Assembly (NCBI GenBank): GCA_021809365.1
Contig: JAKBAC010000199.1
Coordinates: 1-5,061, forward strand
Direction: 5' to 3'
From: Planctomycetota bacterium
GTDB lineage: Bacteria; Planctomycetota; Phycisphaerae; WQYP01
DNA length: 5,061 nt
The notes beneath the pieces are model-generated. The model ran no database searches. It had not been told where the DNA came from and was given only the letters and a program-made list of their open reading frames with translations. The number at the start of each line of letters is the position of its first letter. Position 1 is the stretch's first letter. Below are positions 4,983 through 5,061 of this stretch, piece after piece. A program made the position numbers and the translations under genes.

Positions 4983-4999
4983 CCGGAACATTGCCACGC

Positions 5000-5061
5000 G
5001 CGAACCGCGCCGGTACGCGGGGCGACACTACGACATTGCCCGGCCATTCCCAGCGGAAAAA
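5000..5061. repeat. Dispersed GC-rich repeat, copy 2, cut by window end
   Basis: This is the direct-orientation partner of 2747-2808 (48 of 62 positions identical, no gaps). It ends in AAAAA exactly where copy 1 enters its A run, and the GGTACC-type palindrome seen after copy 1 would be expected just past the window. With copy 1 it brackets the two nuclease-like genes. Confidence 0.7.

Noticed and set aside
4752..4997. Minus-strand open frame of 81 codons at the right end
   Set aside because: It crosses three palindromes and the antisense of the GIY-YIG-RAMA 3' end, and no domain or ribosome binding site is visible.
2747..5061. CRISPR-like array formed by the repeated segments
   Set aside because: There are only two copies, 2.2 kb apart, with no regular spacers and no cas genes.

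Overview
This window is a moderately high-GC bacterial segment. It has Shine-Dalgarno-led genes, one TTG start, a twin-arginine-type signal peptide and palindromic dispersed repeats. The gene content would fit a Gram-negative lineage such as Planctomycetota or Verrucomicrobiota. That placement is an impression, because no marker gene is present.

Left part (1-780): the first 177 codons of a minus-strand exported protein with a Tat-like signal run off the window edge. The gene has a clear Shine-Dalgarno and a good promoter. Between it and the next gene is a short plus-strand reading frame (607-780) that looks like the leftover C-terminus of a lost gene.

Middle part (777-2718): a minus-strand operon of the GntR/YtrA regulator, ABC ATPase, ABC permease type. 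The regulator (2261-2665) and the large polytopic membrane protein (777-2123) are intact. Only the last 49 codons of the ATPase remain (2116-2265), joined directly to the end of the regulator gene. The nucleotide-binding core (Walker A, signature, Walker B, H-loop) has been deleted, so the permease has no partner ATPase here. The regulator's promoter carries a tandem 8-bp repeat that could be its own operator.

Right part (2747-5061): two divergently transcribed nuclease-like genes. One is a stand-alone PD-(D/E)XK protein resembling the N-terminal domain of type I restriction HsdR subunits (2938-3843, minus). The other is a GIY-YIG nuclease domain fused to a C-terminal RAMA-like domain (4108-4818, plus), an architecture suggesting cleavage guided by DNA modification. 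There is no methyltransferase, translocase or specificity subunit in view. A dispersed repeat in direct orientation (2747-2808 and 5000-5061, 48 of 62 positions identical, no gaps) brackets the pair. The left copy runs into a REP-like palindrome, and a cluster of stem-loops precedes the right copy. The pair is therefore a candidate small, possibly mobile, restriction or defence module. That is inference from domains and layout only.
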